64,000 nucleotides of DNA from Salinivirgaceae bacterium (GCA_024405635.1 JAKSOL010000003.1:1-64000); one strand, 5' to 3'; shown: positions 55,300-63,879, counted from the first letter of the stretch. The notes: generated by a model from the letters alone, not told the origin. Made by a program: numbers and translations.

Positions 55300-56379
55300 T
55301 CATCCTCCCCTATAAGCCGACGGCGACTGCCCCTTGCATTTCCGGAAAAACTTCGCGAAAACCATCTGCGACGAGAATCCCAACACATTTGCAATCTCCT
55401 GAATCGACATCGTGGTGGTGTTCAACAAAACCTCCGACTCCCTCAGAATCTGAGAATCAATCACTTGCTTGGGCGTACGACCGCTTATCGACTTGGTAAT
55501 CTGCGACAAGTAGCGCGTGGTGATGGCAAGGGCGTCAGCATAAAACTGAACATCGTGACTCTTGGTGTAATTATCGGCCACCTGCGAGAGGAACTTATTA
55601 TACAAATCATTGGGCCTGAGATTGTTCCTCCTGTCAAACGACTCAGCATAAACCACCTGACGATGCAGATAATCGTGGGCATTGCCTACCGCCAACTCCA
55701 CATCGTCGCCCATAGCCAGACGTGTTGCAATGGCCGACGACAACGCGCCTCCCACGCCGTGACGCTGCCAGCCCGACACATTCACCGACGAGAAAAACCT
55801 CTGGGAACCATCGCCATAGAGCAACGCGTGAATCCTGCCCTCCGAGAACTTGCCGCCACGGAGCAACACCGACTCAGCACCCATATCCACAAACCGCCTC
55901 GACGCCATTACCATATCCTCGTCGGTGCTGATACTGCGCCCAAGAATAATCTCGGCGTCGGTGCACTTCAGCATAAGAATCGTCGTAATAGGCAAAATAT
56001 TGTTGCACAGGGATTTAATGGAGTCATTTGACATAAGACATCCACCCCTGGACGACAAAACTCCAGGCGAGCACACAATCCTTCCGCATCCCACAATCTC
56101 GTTCCTAAGCAAGCGGATAGCCTTGGGCGAATCTATCATACCGATTTTCACCGCCTTGGGCCTTGAATCCTGATACACGGCCCTTACCTGACCAACCACG
56201 ATATCGTCGGGCAAGGTGTGGACACACTGAATGCCGTCCTCGTTCTGCACGGCGATAGACGTTACAGCCGTTACCGCGTGACCGCCAAGATCCCTAACGG
56301 TCTTTATATCAGCCTGAATGCCAGAATGTCCCGTGCTGTCGGAACCATTAACGCATAATATCGAAACAGGATTATTCAT
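55300..56379 (-). CDS. ThiD-like kinase domain fused to an AraC-type DNA-binding domain
   Basis: 359 aa. Residues 1-260 follow the hydroxymethylpyrimidine/pyridoxine kinase fold: LCVNGSDSTGHSGIQADIKT at the start, TAVTSIAVQNEDGI, VKIGMIDSP and PGVLSSRGG. The catalytic loop, GTGC in ThiD or GTGD in PfkB kinases, reads HGVGG (G211 at the Cys/Asp position), so catalysis is doubtful. Residues ~295-357 form two AraC-type HTHs (TMSIQEIANVLGFSSQMVFAKFFRKCKGQSPSAYR). It is divergent from pdxS-pdxT, so it is probably a regulator that senses a B6 vitamer or HMP and controls PLP synthesis. Confidence 0.8.
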   Translation of the reverse strand: MNNPVSILCVNGSDSTGHSGIQADIKTVRDLGGHAVTAVTSIAVQNEDGIQCVHTLPDDIVVGQVRAVYQDSRPKAVKIGMIDSPKAIRLLRNEIVGCGRIVCSPGVLSSRGGCLMSNDSIKSLCNNILPITTILMLKCTDAEIILGRSISTDEDMVMASRRFVDMGAESVLLRGGKFSEGRIHALLYGDGSQRFFSSVNVSGWQRHGVGGALSSAIATRLAMGDDVELAVGNAHDYLHRQVVYAESFDRRNNLRPNDLYNKFLSQVADNYTKSHDVQFYADALAITTRYLSQITKSISGRTPKQVIDSQILRESEVLLNTTTMSIQEIANVLGFSSQMVFAKFFRKCKGQSPSAYRGG

Positions 56380-56529
56380 AGTGTCACAAAGATAGAAACA
56401 AAGTCAAAGCCTCCCAAATCCGAATTCCGAAAACGACAAATTTGTCTGTTTGTACGACAAGTATTCCCATTTAGGAGAGAAATCGTCAGCCCCCAAAAAA
56501 TAAAACTGACCTTTGCACCGAAAAAAATG

Positions 56530-56610
56530 GAACACAGATAACACGGATCAAGCGGATTTGCGCTGATATTATGACCGTGACAATCCGCCTAATCTGCGTA
56601 ATCCGCGTTC
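56530..56610. repeat. Large imperfect palindrome in the pdxS upstream region
   Basis: The left arm (56530-56558) contains GAACACAG, ACACGGAT and GCGGATT. The right arm (56582-56610) carries the matching AATCCGC, ATCTGCGT, AATCCGCGTTC in reverse order. The two ~29-base arms pair almost throughout around a ~23-base loop. The sequence type resembles extragenic palindromic repeats dispersed in Bacteroidota genomes. It also lies in the predicted 5' leader of pdxS. Confidence 0.6.
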
Positions 56611-56638
56611 TATCAAACCACATAAACACGAAAAAGAA

Positions 56639-57514
56639 ATGGCAGAAAACAGAGCAGAACTTAACCGCAACCTTGCACAGATGCTCAAGGGCGGTGTGAT
56701 AATGGACGTAACAACACCCGAGCAGGCACGCATAGCCGAGGAGGCCGGAGCCTGCGCCGTAATGGCATTGGAGCGCATCCCGGCCGACATCCGCGCAGTA
56801 GGCGGAGTATCGAGAATGAGCGACCCAAAGATGATAAAAGGCATTCAGGAGGCCGTCACAATCCCCGTAATGGCAAAGTGCAGAATAGGCCATTTCGCAG
56901 AGGCTCAGATACTTGAGGCTATCGAGATCGACTACATCGATGAGAGCGAGGTACTATCGCCCGCCGACGACATCTACCACATCAACAAGCGCGATTTCAA
57001 GGTTCCATTCGTATGCGGCGCCAAGGACCTCGGCGAGGCACTCCGACGCATCAACGAGGGCGCCACAATGATACGCACCAAGGGCGAGCCCGGCACCGGC
57101 GACATCATTCAGGCCGTACGCCATATGAGGATGATGCAGAGCGAGATACGCCGACTCACATCAATGAGCGAGGACGAACTCTACGAGGCCGCCAAGCAAC
57201 TCCGCGTGCCATACGAGTTGGTGCAGTACGTTCACCAGAACGGCAAACTCCCCGTAGTGAACTTCGCAGCCGGCGGAGTGGCCACCCCAGCCGACGCCTC
57301 GCTTATGATGCAACTCGGTGCTGACGGCGTATTCGTAGGCTCGGGAATCTTCAAGAGCGGCGACCCCGTAAAACGTGCCCAGGCCATCGTGAAAGCCGTC
57401 ACCAACTACAACAATCCCAAGATAATCGCAGAACTCAGCGAAGACCTCGGCGAGGCAATGGTAGGCATCAACGAGAGCGAAATCCAATTGCTAATGGCAG
57501 AGAGAGGAAAGTAA
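56639..57514 (+). CDS. pdxS: pyridoxal 5'-phosphate synthase, synthase subunit
   Basis: 291 aa. PdxS builds PLP from ribose 5-phosphate, glyceraldehyde 3-phosphate and ammonia supplied by PdxT. The family core is unmistakable: [53 protein letters not shown], the catalytic [17 protein letters not shown] and the C-terminal [11 protein letters not shown] phosphate loop. Codon usage is visibly richer in G and C than in flanking genes. Its stop overlaps the pdxT start by one base. Foreign origin is likely. Confidence 0.97.
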   Translation: MAENRAELNRNLAQMLKGGVIMDVTTPEQARIAEEAGACAVMALERIPADIRAVGGVSRMSDPKMIKGIQEAVTIPVMAKCRIGHFAEAQILEAIEIDYIDESEVLSPADDIYHINKRDFKVPFVCGAKDLGEALRRINEGATMIRTKGEPGTGDIIQAVRHMRMMQSEIRRLTSMSEDELYEAAKQLRVPYELVQYVHQNGKLPVVNFAAGGVATPADASLMMQLGADGVFVGSGIFKSGDPVKRAQAIVKAVTNYNNPKIIAELSEDLGEAMVGINESEIQLLMAERGK

Positions 57515-58083
57515 TGAGCATCGCAATTCTTGCCCTTCAAGGAGCATTCGAGGAGCACGCCCAGATGCTCCAAAAAATCAGCGTGGATAGCGTGTTTATC
57601 CGCAATCTTGCTGATTGGCAGGCATATATATCGGCAACCGACGGCAACAGAGCCCTCATAATCCCCGGCGGAGAGAGCACCGCGATGATGCGTATCATCA
57701 GGGACGAGAACCTCTTTGAGCCAATCCGTGAGGCCATCATCAGCGGACTTCCCGTGTTCGGTACCTGTGCGGGAATGATAATGCTCGACGACCTCCACCT
57801 CAACGTGATGGACATCCACGCCAAACGCAACGCCTACGGCCGTCAGTTGGGAAGTTTCAGCACCGACCACGAGGTGGAAGGCATCGGCAGAATCCCTATG
57901 ACCTTCATCCGCGCGCCATACATCGAGAGCATCGGCCCTGATGCCAAAGTACTCTCCGTCTTAGACGGAAACATAATCTGCGCCCAGCAAGGCAAAATGC
58001 TCGTCTGCTCCTTCCACCCCGAACTCACCCAAGACGAAAGAATGCACAGGTATTTTGTCGAGATGGTAAAAAAATCTGAGTAA
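57514..58083 (+). CDS. pdxT: pyridoxal 5'-phosphate synthase, glutaminase subunit
   Basis: 189 aa, class I glutamine amidotransferase. Family motifs are IPGGESTAMM, the catalytic Cys in FGTCAGMIML (~residue 80) and the His-Glu pair in CSFHPELT (~170). LQGAFEEHAQML at the start is typical. It releases ammonia and passes it through PdxS. Coupled to pdxS by the overlapping start, and followed by the higBA locus. Confidence 0.97.
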   Translation: MSIAILALQGAFEEHAQMLQKISVDSVFIRNLADWQAYISATDGNRALIIPGGESTAMMRIIRDENLFEPIREAIISGLPVFGTCAGMIMLDDLHLNVMDIHAKRNAYGRQLGSFSTDHEVEGIGRIPMTFIRAPYIESIGPDAKVLSVLDGNIICAQQGKMLVCSFHPELTQDERMHRYFVEMVKKSE

Positions 58084-58136
58084 AAATTCTACTTTTAGTG
58101 AATTTGTAATATATATATGCCACAAATTAACCGGCA

Positions 58137-58456
58137 ATGAAAATATACTTCGAAAAGGATTATTTGAGCGAACTATATCAAAATGGTAAATGTAACGACA
58201 AAAACATCGTTACCAACCTCAGATAATCAACAAATATAAACGTGTTATAGATTTAATGATATCACAGCCCAACGTATTGTCGTTAACCCAATATGGCTCA
58301 CTGCATTACGAAAAACTCAGTGGCGACAAAAACGGTCTTTCTTCTGTAAGAGTCAACGACCAATACAGAATTGAATTCACGGAAAAAACCGAAGAAGGGC
58401 AAGACATCGCAACTATCTGCAACATCGAAGAATTGTCGAATCACTACAAAAAATAG
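58137..58456 (+). pseudogene. higB: HigB-type toxin gene with a one-base frameshift
   Basis: The first part (MKIYFEKDYLSELYQNGKCNDKN) reads in one frame from the ATG at 58137 and stops at 58224. The rest reads in another frame from about 58205: HRYQPQIINKYKRVIDLMIS, then SLHYEKLSGDKNGLSSVRVNDQYRIEF, which is the RelE/HigB mRNA-interferase core. Joining the two requires one extra A in the A5 run at 58200-58204. The locus thus looks inactivated by a single deletion (or the base is a sequencing error). Intact antitoxin follows 5 bases later. Confidence 0.8.
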
Positions 58457-58461
58457 AAACT

Positions 58462-58785
58462 ATGGCACATATATTAGCAAACAATATTACACCTTTCGCT
58501 CCCACACACCCAGGTGAGATCTTGAAAGACGAAATAGAATTCCGCGGAATCTCTCAGAAAGACCTCGTAGAGAATATGAACGTTTCATATTCATTTCTCA
58601 ACGAGGTTCTTAACGGGAAACGTCCACTCAACACCGAACTCGCTATGATGATAGAGGTTGCATTAGGCATATCGGCAGAGCCTCTCCTGAATATGCAGAT
58701 GCGCTACAATATGCAAGTTGCAAAGAAAGACACAAGTTTTACGGAAAAACTTAGCAAGATTAGGAAAATGGTAGCGGTTTGGTAG
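58462..58785 (+). CDS. higA: HigA-type antitoxin (XRE HTH)
   Basis: 107 aa. The XRE helix-turn-helix region is HPGEILKDEIEFRGISQKDLVENMNVSYSFLNEVLNGKRPLN, exactly the HigA/VapI form, and a helical C-terminus follows. It would repress its own promoter and neutralise HigB. It is complete while its toxin is frameshifted, so the toxin function may be lost with the antitoxin kept. Confidence 0.9.
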   Translation: MAHILANNITPFAPTHPGEILKDEIEFRGISQKDLVENMNVSYSFLNEVLNGKRPLNTELAMMIEVALGISAEPLLNMQMRYNMQVAKKDTSFTEKLSKIRKMVAVW

Positions 58786-58865
58786 AGATGACCAAATCCC
58801 CAGATAAATCGGCAAAAAACTGCCATTGTGGATTGTGGGAATTGGGTATTGAGAAAATCCTTCAT

Positions 58866-58906
58866 ACCTATCGGAATGTCACATTTTTTGCCACATTCCG
58901 ATAGGT
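58866..58906. terminator. Perfect 14-bp inverted repeat after higA
   Basis: ACCTATCGGAATGT (58866-58879) and ACATTCCGATAGGT (58893-58906) are exact reverse complements with a 13-base loop that includes a T run. It probably ends the higBA transcript. Confidence 0.6.
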
Positions 58907-58912
58907 TCTACC

Positions 58913-58973
58913 AAAATCGCTTATTGCAGTAACCGATTTTTATAGGATTTCGGTTAGTGGAGTAAGCGATTTT
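58913..58973. terminator. Double-stem inverted repeat next to the right paaK repeat
   Basis: The outer arms AAAATCGCTTA (58913-58923) and TAAGCGATTTT (58963-58973) and the inner arms TAACCGA (58930-58936) and TCGGTTA (58950-58956) are both perfect, separated by symmetrical 6-base internal loops. T runs follow. It lies 12 bases from the duplicated paaK segment and may be a terminator or an element end. Confidence 0.5.
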
Positions 58974-58985
58974 TTCATAAAAAAG

Positions 58986-59238
58986 AGAACTGTTAACCAA
59001 CTATCTTATTACACTTACCACCGATAACGACAACGACAACATGACAGTGGAAGTTGAGGTTGACGACTTGTATGCAAACGACAATTTGCACTTGCAACAA
59101 CTAACAAAAGAAATAATCCGCCAGCTAAAAGATGAAATATTGCTTACGCCTATCGTGAAACTTGTAGCTCGCGGTACCTTGCCACAAACCGAAGGCAAAG
59201 CAGTGCGCGTAAACGACTTGCGAAAAGTGTATAATTAA
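58986..59238 (+). pseudogene. Duplicated 3' fragment of paaK (right copy of the direct repeat)
   Basis: It carries the last 84 codons of paaK and its stop, with two amino-acid changes near the end (D to E in QTDGK, S to N at the C-terminus). It has no AMP-binding domain and cannot be functional alone. Similarity to the left copy continues past the stop to about 59285 with more differences, so this copy is contiguous with the ancestral downstream sequence (the helicase gene). Confidence 0.9.
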
Positions 59239-59334
59239 ATACGCGAGTGCAGGTTAGTTTAATATTGCCCAAATTGTGGTGTGCCGCCGAATTTGATTTC
59301 GGCCTGTGCCCAACGCGCAACTTTTGTTTTAAAG

Positions 59335-61530
59335 TTATTGTCTTTGCAGTCCGTTTCTAATAAAACGTTCTTTGTTACCAGCAAAGAGCACTCGGTACGA
59401 GTCGGTGTTTACAATTTCAAGTATTTCGCCATTGCCAAAATACGCATGCCAAACTTTGTCGCCAACCTCAAAACCATCGCTTGCGGGGGCAACGTTGTTA
59501 AATCCAGCAGCCACAAGGTTGAGTGTGCTTTGCCACAATGATTGGTCCATTTTTCCTTCGGTAACAAACAACTCGCGGTTTATTTCGGTTAAGAATCGCG
59601 AAGGGTATTTTTTCGATTTGTTGCTCAAGTTATATCCTTCCGATTCGGTTAAGAATAGGCATTTTTCGGCACGAGTAACCGCTACAAACATCAGTCGGCG
59701 TTCCTCTTCAAGTCCAGCTTGCTTGCGCTCTTGCACCGATTTTAGGCTTGGAAACATGCCCTCGCTCAATCCAACTACAAACACAAACGGAAACTCAAGT
59801 CCTTTTGATTGGTGAATGGTCATTAGTTTGATGCAGCTTTGATTGGCTGTGCTTCGGTCGAGGTTGGTGTAAAGGGCAATGTCTTGCAGGTACGAGTTCA
59901 GCGTCACGTCGTCTTCTTTGTGGTCTTGCTCGTAAAGTTTAATTGACGACATCAGCTCCTCAAGGTTTTCAAGGCGTTCGTCGTCTTTGTCTTCGCGCAA
60001 CATTTGCTTGTAGCCTGTGTTTAGCAAAATGTGATCTAAAAGGTCAGATATGCTCAATTTGCTTGCAAGTGCCTGATATTCTTCAATTTTGTTTACAAAA
60101 TCGATGGCGTTTATTTTGCAAAGTTCATCGGTTTCAAGGTTGTTTTTCAAGGCCTGAAAGTACGAGCAGTTGTCTCGTTCGGCAATGGCTTTTACTTTGG
60201 CTACAAACACTTTGCCCAGCTTTCGCGATGGTAGGTTTATTACACGCAGAAACGACAAGTCGTCTTCGGTGGCAACCAAACGCAAGTAGCTTAGTGCGTC
60301 TTTAATTTCTTTGCGGTCAAAGAAACGGGTTCCGCCCCAAATAATGTATGGCAGCTGCAGTTTCATTAGTTCTTGCTCAACACTGCGCGACATGTAGCTT
60401 GCGCGGTATAAAATGGCAAAATCCGATGGCTTGGCATTTGCCTTTTCGATGCCTGCTTTTATTTGGTTTACAACCCATTGCGCTTCGTCAACTTCGCTGT
60501 CGCCGTGGTAGTGAACAATGTCGTACGATTGCGATTTGTTGTGGGCAAACAGGTCCTTTTTTATTCGGTTTTGGTTGTGGCAAATAAGCGAGTTGGCAAT
60601 GTTTAAAATATCTTGGGTCGATCGGTAGTTCTCTTCGAGTTTTAGGTCTAAATCGTAGTTAAAATTTAGAAATAACTCGGGTTTTGAGCCGCGCCATTCG
60701 TAAATGGCTTGGTCGGGGTCGCCAACTACAAAAATGTTGTTGTGTTTTTTGCCTATGGTTTCAATCAAATCCCAGTTGCAGCCATTGCAGTCTTGGGCCT
60801 CGTCAACCATCATGTAGTTTATTTTGTCTTGCCAAAAATTGCACACATCGTTGTACTTGTGGAGCAGATAAAGGGCAAAATAGTCGATGTCGGTAAAGTC
60901 GAGAGCGAGCAGTTTTAGTTGCTTGTGCATGAAAAGGTAGTGAGGATCGGCCATTTCTTGCTCGTTGAGCTCGCAGTTGGGCAGCATGTAACGCTCAATG
61001 TAGGCGCAGTTGTCCATCGATTTTAACACTTCCATTTCGTCAAGAAAATTGCGAATGCTCACTTTGTCTTTTTTGCGGCCACATTGCTCAAGAACTTCTT
61101 TTGCTAAAGCTTTTTGGTCTTCGTCGTCAAGAATGGTGAACGATTTTGGGTATCCCATGCGGAAAATATCTTGACGCAAAATTTTGACACAAAGGCTCGA
61201 TAGTGTGCAAATCATGTCGTTTAGGTGACCTGAGTTTACGTACCGAGCAATTCGCGACCTCATTTCTTGCGCAGCTTTGTTGGTAAAGGTAACGCACAAA
61301 ATGTTGGCGGCATCAATGCCAACGGTGTTTACCAAAAAGGCAAACCTTGAAGCTAGTGTTTTTGTTTTTCCCGAACCTGCACCGGCGGCAACTCTAATTC
61401 GGCCATCAATAGCGGTAACTGCCTCGCGCTGGCTAGGGTTGAGGCCTGCAAATGGGTCGTTGTTAATGCTTAGTGTGTGCGGCTTGTTGCTGCTATTTAT
61501 TTGTGGTATGTGCAGTTTGTTTGTGTCCAT
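59335..61530 (-). CDS. UvrD/PcrA-type superfamily 1 DNA helicase
   Basis: 731 aa from the ATG at 61530 (MDTNKLHIPQ); a TTG at 61554 is the only upstream option. Motifs in order: Q-motif (LNPSQREAVTA), Walker A AAGAGSGKTKTLA, Ia TFTNKAAQEM, II MVDEAQDCNG, III VVGDPDQAIYEWRG, IV ENYRSTQ, V MTIHQSKGLEFPFVFVVGL and VI FVAVTRAEKCLF. A short C-terminal Tudor-like segment (VGDKVWHAYFGNGEILEI) is like that of PcrA, where it binds RNA polymerase. It unwinds DNA in repair and restart. The -7-like TATTTTTG lies at 61552-61559 on the minus strand. Confidence 0.9.
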   Translation of the reverse strand: MDTNKLHIPQINSSNKPHTLSINNDPFAGLNPSQREAVTAIDGRIRVAAGAGSGKTKTLASRFAFLVNTVGIDAANILCVTFTNKAAQEMRSRIARYVNSGHLNDMICTLSSLCVKILRQDIFRMGYPKSFTILDDEDQKALAKEVLEQCGRKKDKVSIRNFLDEMEVLKSMDNCAYIERYMLPNCELNEQEMADPHYLFMHKQLKLLALDFTDIDYFALYLLHKYNDVCNFWQDKINYMMVDEAQDCNGCNWDLIETIGKKHNNIFVVGDPDQAIYEWRGSKPELFLNFNYDLDLKLEENYRSTQDILNIANSLICHNQNRIKKDLFAHNKSQSYDIVHYHGDSEVDEAQWVVNQIKAGIEKANAKPSDFAILYRASYMSRSVEQELMKLQLPYIIWGGTRFFDRKEIKDALSYLRLVATEDDLSFLRVINLPSRKLGKVFVAKVKAIAERDNCSYFQALKNNLETDELCKINAIDFVNKIEEYQALASKLSISDLLDHILLNTGYKQMLREDKDDERLENLEELMSSIKLYEQDHKEDDVTLNSYLQDIALYTNLDRSTANQSCIKLMTIHQSKGLEFPFVFVVGLSEGMFPSLKSVQERKQAGLEEERRLMFVAVTRAEKCLFLTESEGYNLSNKSKKYPSRFLTEINRELFVTEGKMDQSLWQSTLNLVAAGFNNVAPASDGFEVGDKVWHAYFGNGEILEIVNTDSYRVLFAGNKERFIRNGLQRQ

Positions 61531-61943
61531 CGGGTAGGGGTTTGGTATCGGCAAAAATAGGATATTACTTTAACGTGAGTTCGACGAAATTAGAATAACG
61601 TCAATTGCTTGTCATCGTCACTGTAGCAATACTCCATTCTGAAAGATTGCATTTATCACTATTATCATCATGACTTCTGGTATTGAAAGAATTGGCGCTA
61701 TATTCTTATATTTTCATTTGCTCGAAACCGTTTCAAGACTTCTTTTCTGTAGTTCAAAGACAAAAAGCTTATAAATTCATATAGTTCAAAGAAAATTTCT
61801 GCAATTTGGCACTCAGTAATCATAGCGAGAATTGTTTTGTTATTTTAGTGGGACACTAAAACACACTATATCTTTCGCTATTTTACTAATAATCAGGTGA
61901 TTAAATTAAAAAAAACAAGTTTATCGAACTTACGTTAAAATAT
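61531..61943. other. 413-bp gene-free stretch with a 19-bp palindrome
   Basis: AT-rich with no ORF. One perfect inverted repeat, TTTTAGTG-GGA-CACTAAAA, sits at 61843-61861, some 80 bases upstream of the TfoX gene. It could be an operator. The rest shows no RNA or repeat that I can recognise. Confidence 0.45.
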
Positions 61944-62255
61944 ATGGCTTCCACTGCTGAATACATAGAATTTGTCTGTTCTCAACTTGAGGGTGTTGGT
62001 GTCATTCGTTCGCGTAAGATGTTTGGTGACTATTGCATCTACGTAAATGAGAAGCCTATAATCTTGGCTTGCGATAATCAATGCTATGTAAAGAAGCATC
62101 CTGCTATTGCCGACATGATGGTTGATGCTCTGTGTGGCTTTCCTTATGATGGTGCAAAGGAACATTATATTCTAGACATCGAGCATCGTCGTGAGGCTCA
62201 GGCTGTTGTGTCTGCTCTATTGCCCGTAACACCTTATCCTAAGAAAAGAAAGTAA
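61944..62255 (+). CDS. TfoX N-terminal domain protein
   Basis: 103 aa. The TfoX_N pattern is clear: TAEYIEFVCSQLEGVGVIRSRKMFGDYCIYVNEKPIILACD. Stand-alone TfoX_N proteins are common and their role is not the competence function of full-length TfoX/Sxy. No membrane segment. It is 40 bases before the acyltransferase gene and in the same codon style, unlike the helicase on the other side. Confidence 0.85.
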   Translation: MASTAEYIEFVCSQLEGVGVIRSRKMFGDYCIYVNEKPIILACDNQCYVKKHPAIADMMVDALCGFPYDGAKEHYILDIEHRREAQAVVSALLPVTPYPKKRK

Positions 62256-62295
62256 GTGTAAGGTTTACATCTAATGACAATTATTGATAATATAC

Positions 62296-63315
62296 ATGAA
62301 TAGAGAACATTATATTGATAATCTGAAAGTTTGGCTTACAGTCCTTGTAATTTTTCATCATGCCGGACAAGCGTATGGTTATGGCGGAGGTTGGGCTTAT
62401 AAACCTTCCAATCCAGACGAGTTCATGCCTTGGATTTGGCATTTTTTCTCAGTAAACGCAGCTTTTTTTATGGGGTTGTATTTTCTCATCTCTGGTTATT
62501 TCGTTCCCACGAGTTATGATAGGCAAGGTCTTGCAACTTTCATCCGCAAGAAACTGATTCGTCTTGGTATCCCGTTGCTTGTCATGGGCGGCACGATATG
62601 TGCGATTACTCAGTCGGTAGAGATAGCCCACATGTGGTTTGTTGAGAGTCTTCTTGTGTTTTGTCTCGTCTATGCTTTGATGCGTTTGTTCTGCAAACCA
62701 ATATCGGGAGATTGTGATTCAAAGCCAACTATTATAGGTATGACGATAGTGGCCGTTGTTATGGGGGTTGGCAGTTATTTCATTCGTCAGCTCAGTCCTC
62801 AAGACCATTGGATATGGCCATTGGGAGTCATTCCTTTGCCAATGGAACCAGCACATTATCTTCAGTATGTTATGATGTTCATTTTGGGTGTTCTTGCAAG
62901 AAGGTTTGACTGGCTTAGCAAGATGACAGACAAGGTTGGAGCTGCATCGATGGTTGTTGGAGCCTTGTTGGCTATTGGCATCTACATGCGTAATGGTGGA
63001 TGGTGGGATAACTTTGTGTGGAAATGGTTCGGCATCTATGAGTCTTTCCTTTGCATATTCATCAGTTTCGGATTGCTGTGGCTTTTTCGCAAGTATTTCA
63101 ATCATACGTCAGATTTTATGCAGTGGTGTGCAGCTCAGTCCTATGGCGCCTATGTAGTTCATCTTCTTCTGATGCTTGGTCTCCAGTTTGCATTTGACGG
63201 TGTTTGGATGGGTGCTTTCGGCAAGTTCATGTTTATTGCCATTTTTAGCACCATATTGTCATACCTACTCACATGGGTCTTGCGACTCATTCCTGGTGTG
63301 AAAAAAATATTGTAA
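62296..63315 (+). CDS. acyltransferase-3 family membrane protein
   Basis: 339 aa from the ATG at 62296. About ten TM helices. The conserved His of the family is in LVIFHHAGQAYGYGGG, near the N-terminus, followed by FFMGLYFLISGYFVP and RKKLIRLGIPLLVMGG, the acyltransferase_3 core. Such proteins O-acetylate or succinylate surface sugars and other metabolites from the cytoplasm side. It follows the TfoX gene closely and may share its transcript. Substrate unknown. Confidence 0.8.
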   Translation: MNREHYIDNLKVWLTVLVIFHHAGQAYGYGGGWAYKPSNPDEFMPWIWHFFSVNAAFFMGLYFLISGYFVPTSYDRQGLATFIRKKLIRLGIPLLVMGGTICAITQSVEIAHMWFVESLLVFCLVYALMRLFCKPISGDCDSKPTIIGMTIVAVVMGVGSYFIRQLSPQDHWIWPLGVIPLPMEPAHYLQYVMMFILGVLARRFDWLSKMTDKVGAASMVVGALLAIGIYMRNGGWWDNFVWKWFGIYESFLCIFISFGLLWLFRKYFNHTSDFMQWCAAQSYGAYVVHLLLMLGLQFAFDGVWMGAFGKFMFIAIFSTILSYLLTWVLRLIPGVKKIL

Positions 63316-63573
63316 AAAATGAAGTTGTGAGAGTTCGCGATAATTGATGCTCCTGTCATTCTTGGTTGAATTAAAAGCAGTTCTACGAGAATAATGTATT
63401 TATTCTCACCATTTCACAACTTATGCTATCAAAGCATAATGTATGTCGATGAATAGGTTTATTTGGCAGAATGCTAAGCTGTTTGAATTGCATTGGGATT
63501 CAAATCAGTTGTTACCACTTATTTCTGACGTACGAAATATGGAAGACTGCAGTTTTTTTGTTTTTTCTTACAA
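63316..63573. other. Gene-free stretch between acyltransferase and ACP-like genes
   Basis: AT-rich with no convincing ORF. Near its right end (63552-63582) there is a long T/A inverted repeat (TTTTTTTGTTTT and AAAACAAAAAAA) that may act as a convergent terminator together with the stem at 63584-63605. Confidence 0.5.
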
Positions 63574-63605
63574 AACAAAAAAAGCCCAGACAATAATGCC
63601 TAGGC
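63574..63605 (-). terminator. Rho-independent terminator of the ACP-like gene
   Basis: On the minus strand GCCTAGGC and GTCTGGGC form an 8-bp stem (with two G-T pairs) around a 6-base loop, followed by a T run (63574-63583). It lies 26 bases after the gene's stop. Confidence 0.75.
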
Positions 63606-63630
63606 CTTAAAAGAGTATTGTAAAAGGTTG

Positions 63631-63879
63631 TTAGTTCAGCATCAAGTGGCGGTTAACCAAATCAACTGTGTTTCCAACAGTTACAAGGTTTACTGCTTCC
63701 TCGTCGTTAATTTGAATGTTAAAACGCTCTTCAATAAAGAATAAAAAGCAGTTCCAATCATCCTCGTCAAAAAACAAGTCTTTTGTAAACGAAGCTTCAG
63801 AATAAATGTTTTGGCGGTTAACGCCCAAACGGCGCAATGTTCTGTAAACGCCCAATTCTATTGTCTTTGCCATTTCCAT
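63631..63879 (-). CDS. acyl-carrier-protein-like protein without the phosphopantetheine serine
   Basis: 82 aa from the ATG at 63879 (MEMAKTIELG); the open frame extends to 63921 but the extra residues are unlike ACP. The four-helix ACP pattern is present, ending ... LFFIEERFNIQINDEEAVNLVTVGNTVDLVNRHL. The normal DSL attachment motif at the start of helix 2 is DED (KDLFFDEDDWN), so the Ser that takes 4'-phosphopantetheine is Glu. It is therefore unlikely to carry acyl groups and may be a regulatory or structural ACP homologue. A -7 element lies at 63968-63975. Confidence 0.65.
   Translation of the reverse strand: MEMAKTIELGVYRTLRRLGVNRQNIYSEASFTKDLFFDEDDWNCFLFFIEERFNIQINDEEAVNLVTVGNTVDLVNRHLMLN

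Noticed and set aside
55197-55394. Basic 65-aa minus-strand ORF overlapping the end of the ThiD/AraC fusion
   Set aside because: It overlaps the AraC domain in another frame and is rich in Arg/Ser as expected for an off-frame reading of GC-rich DNA.
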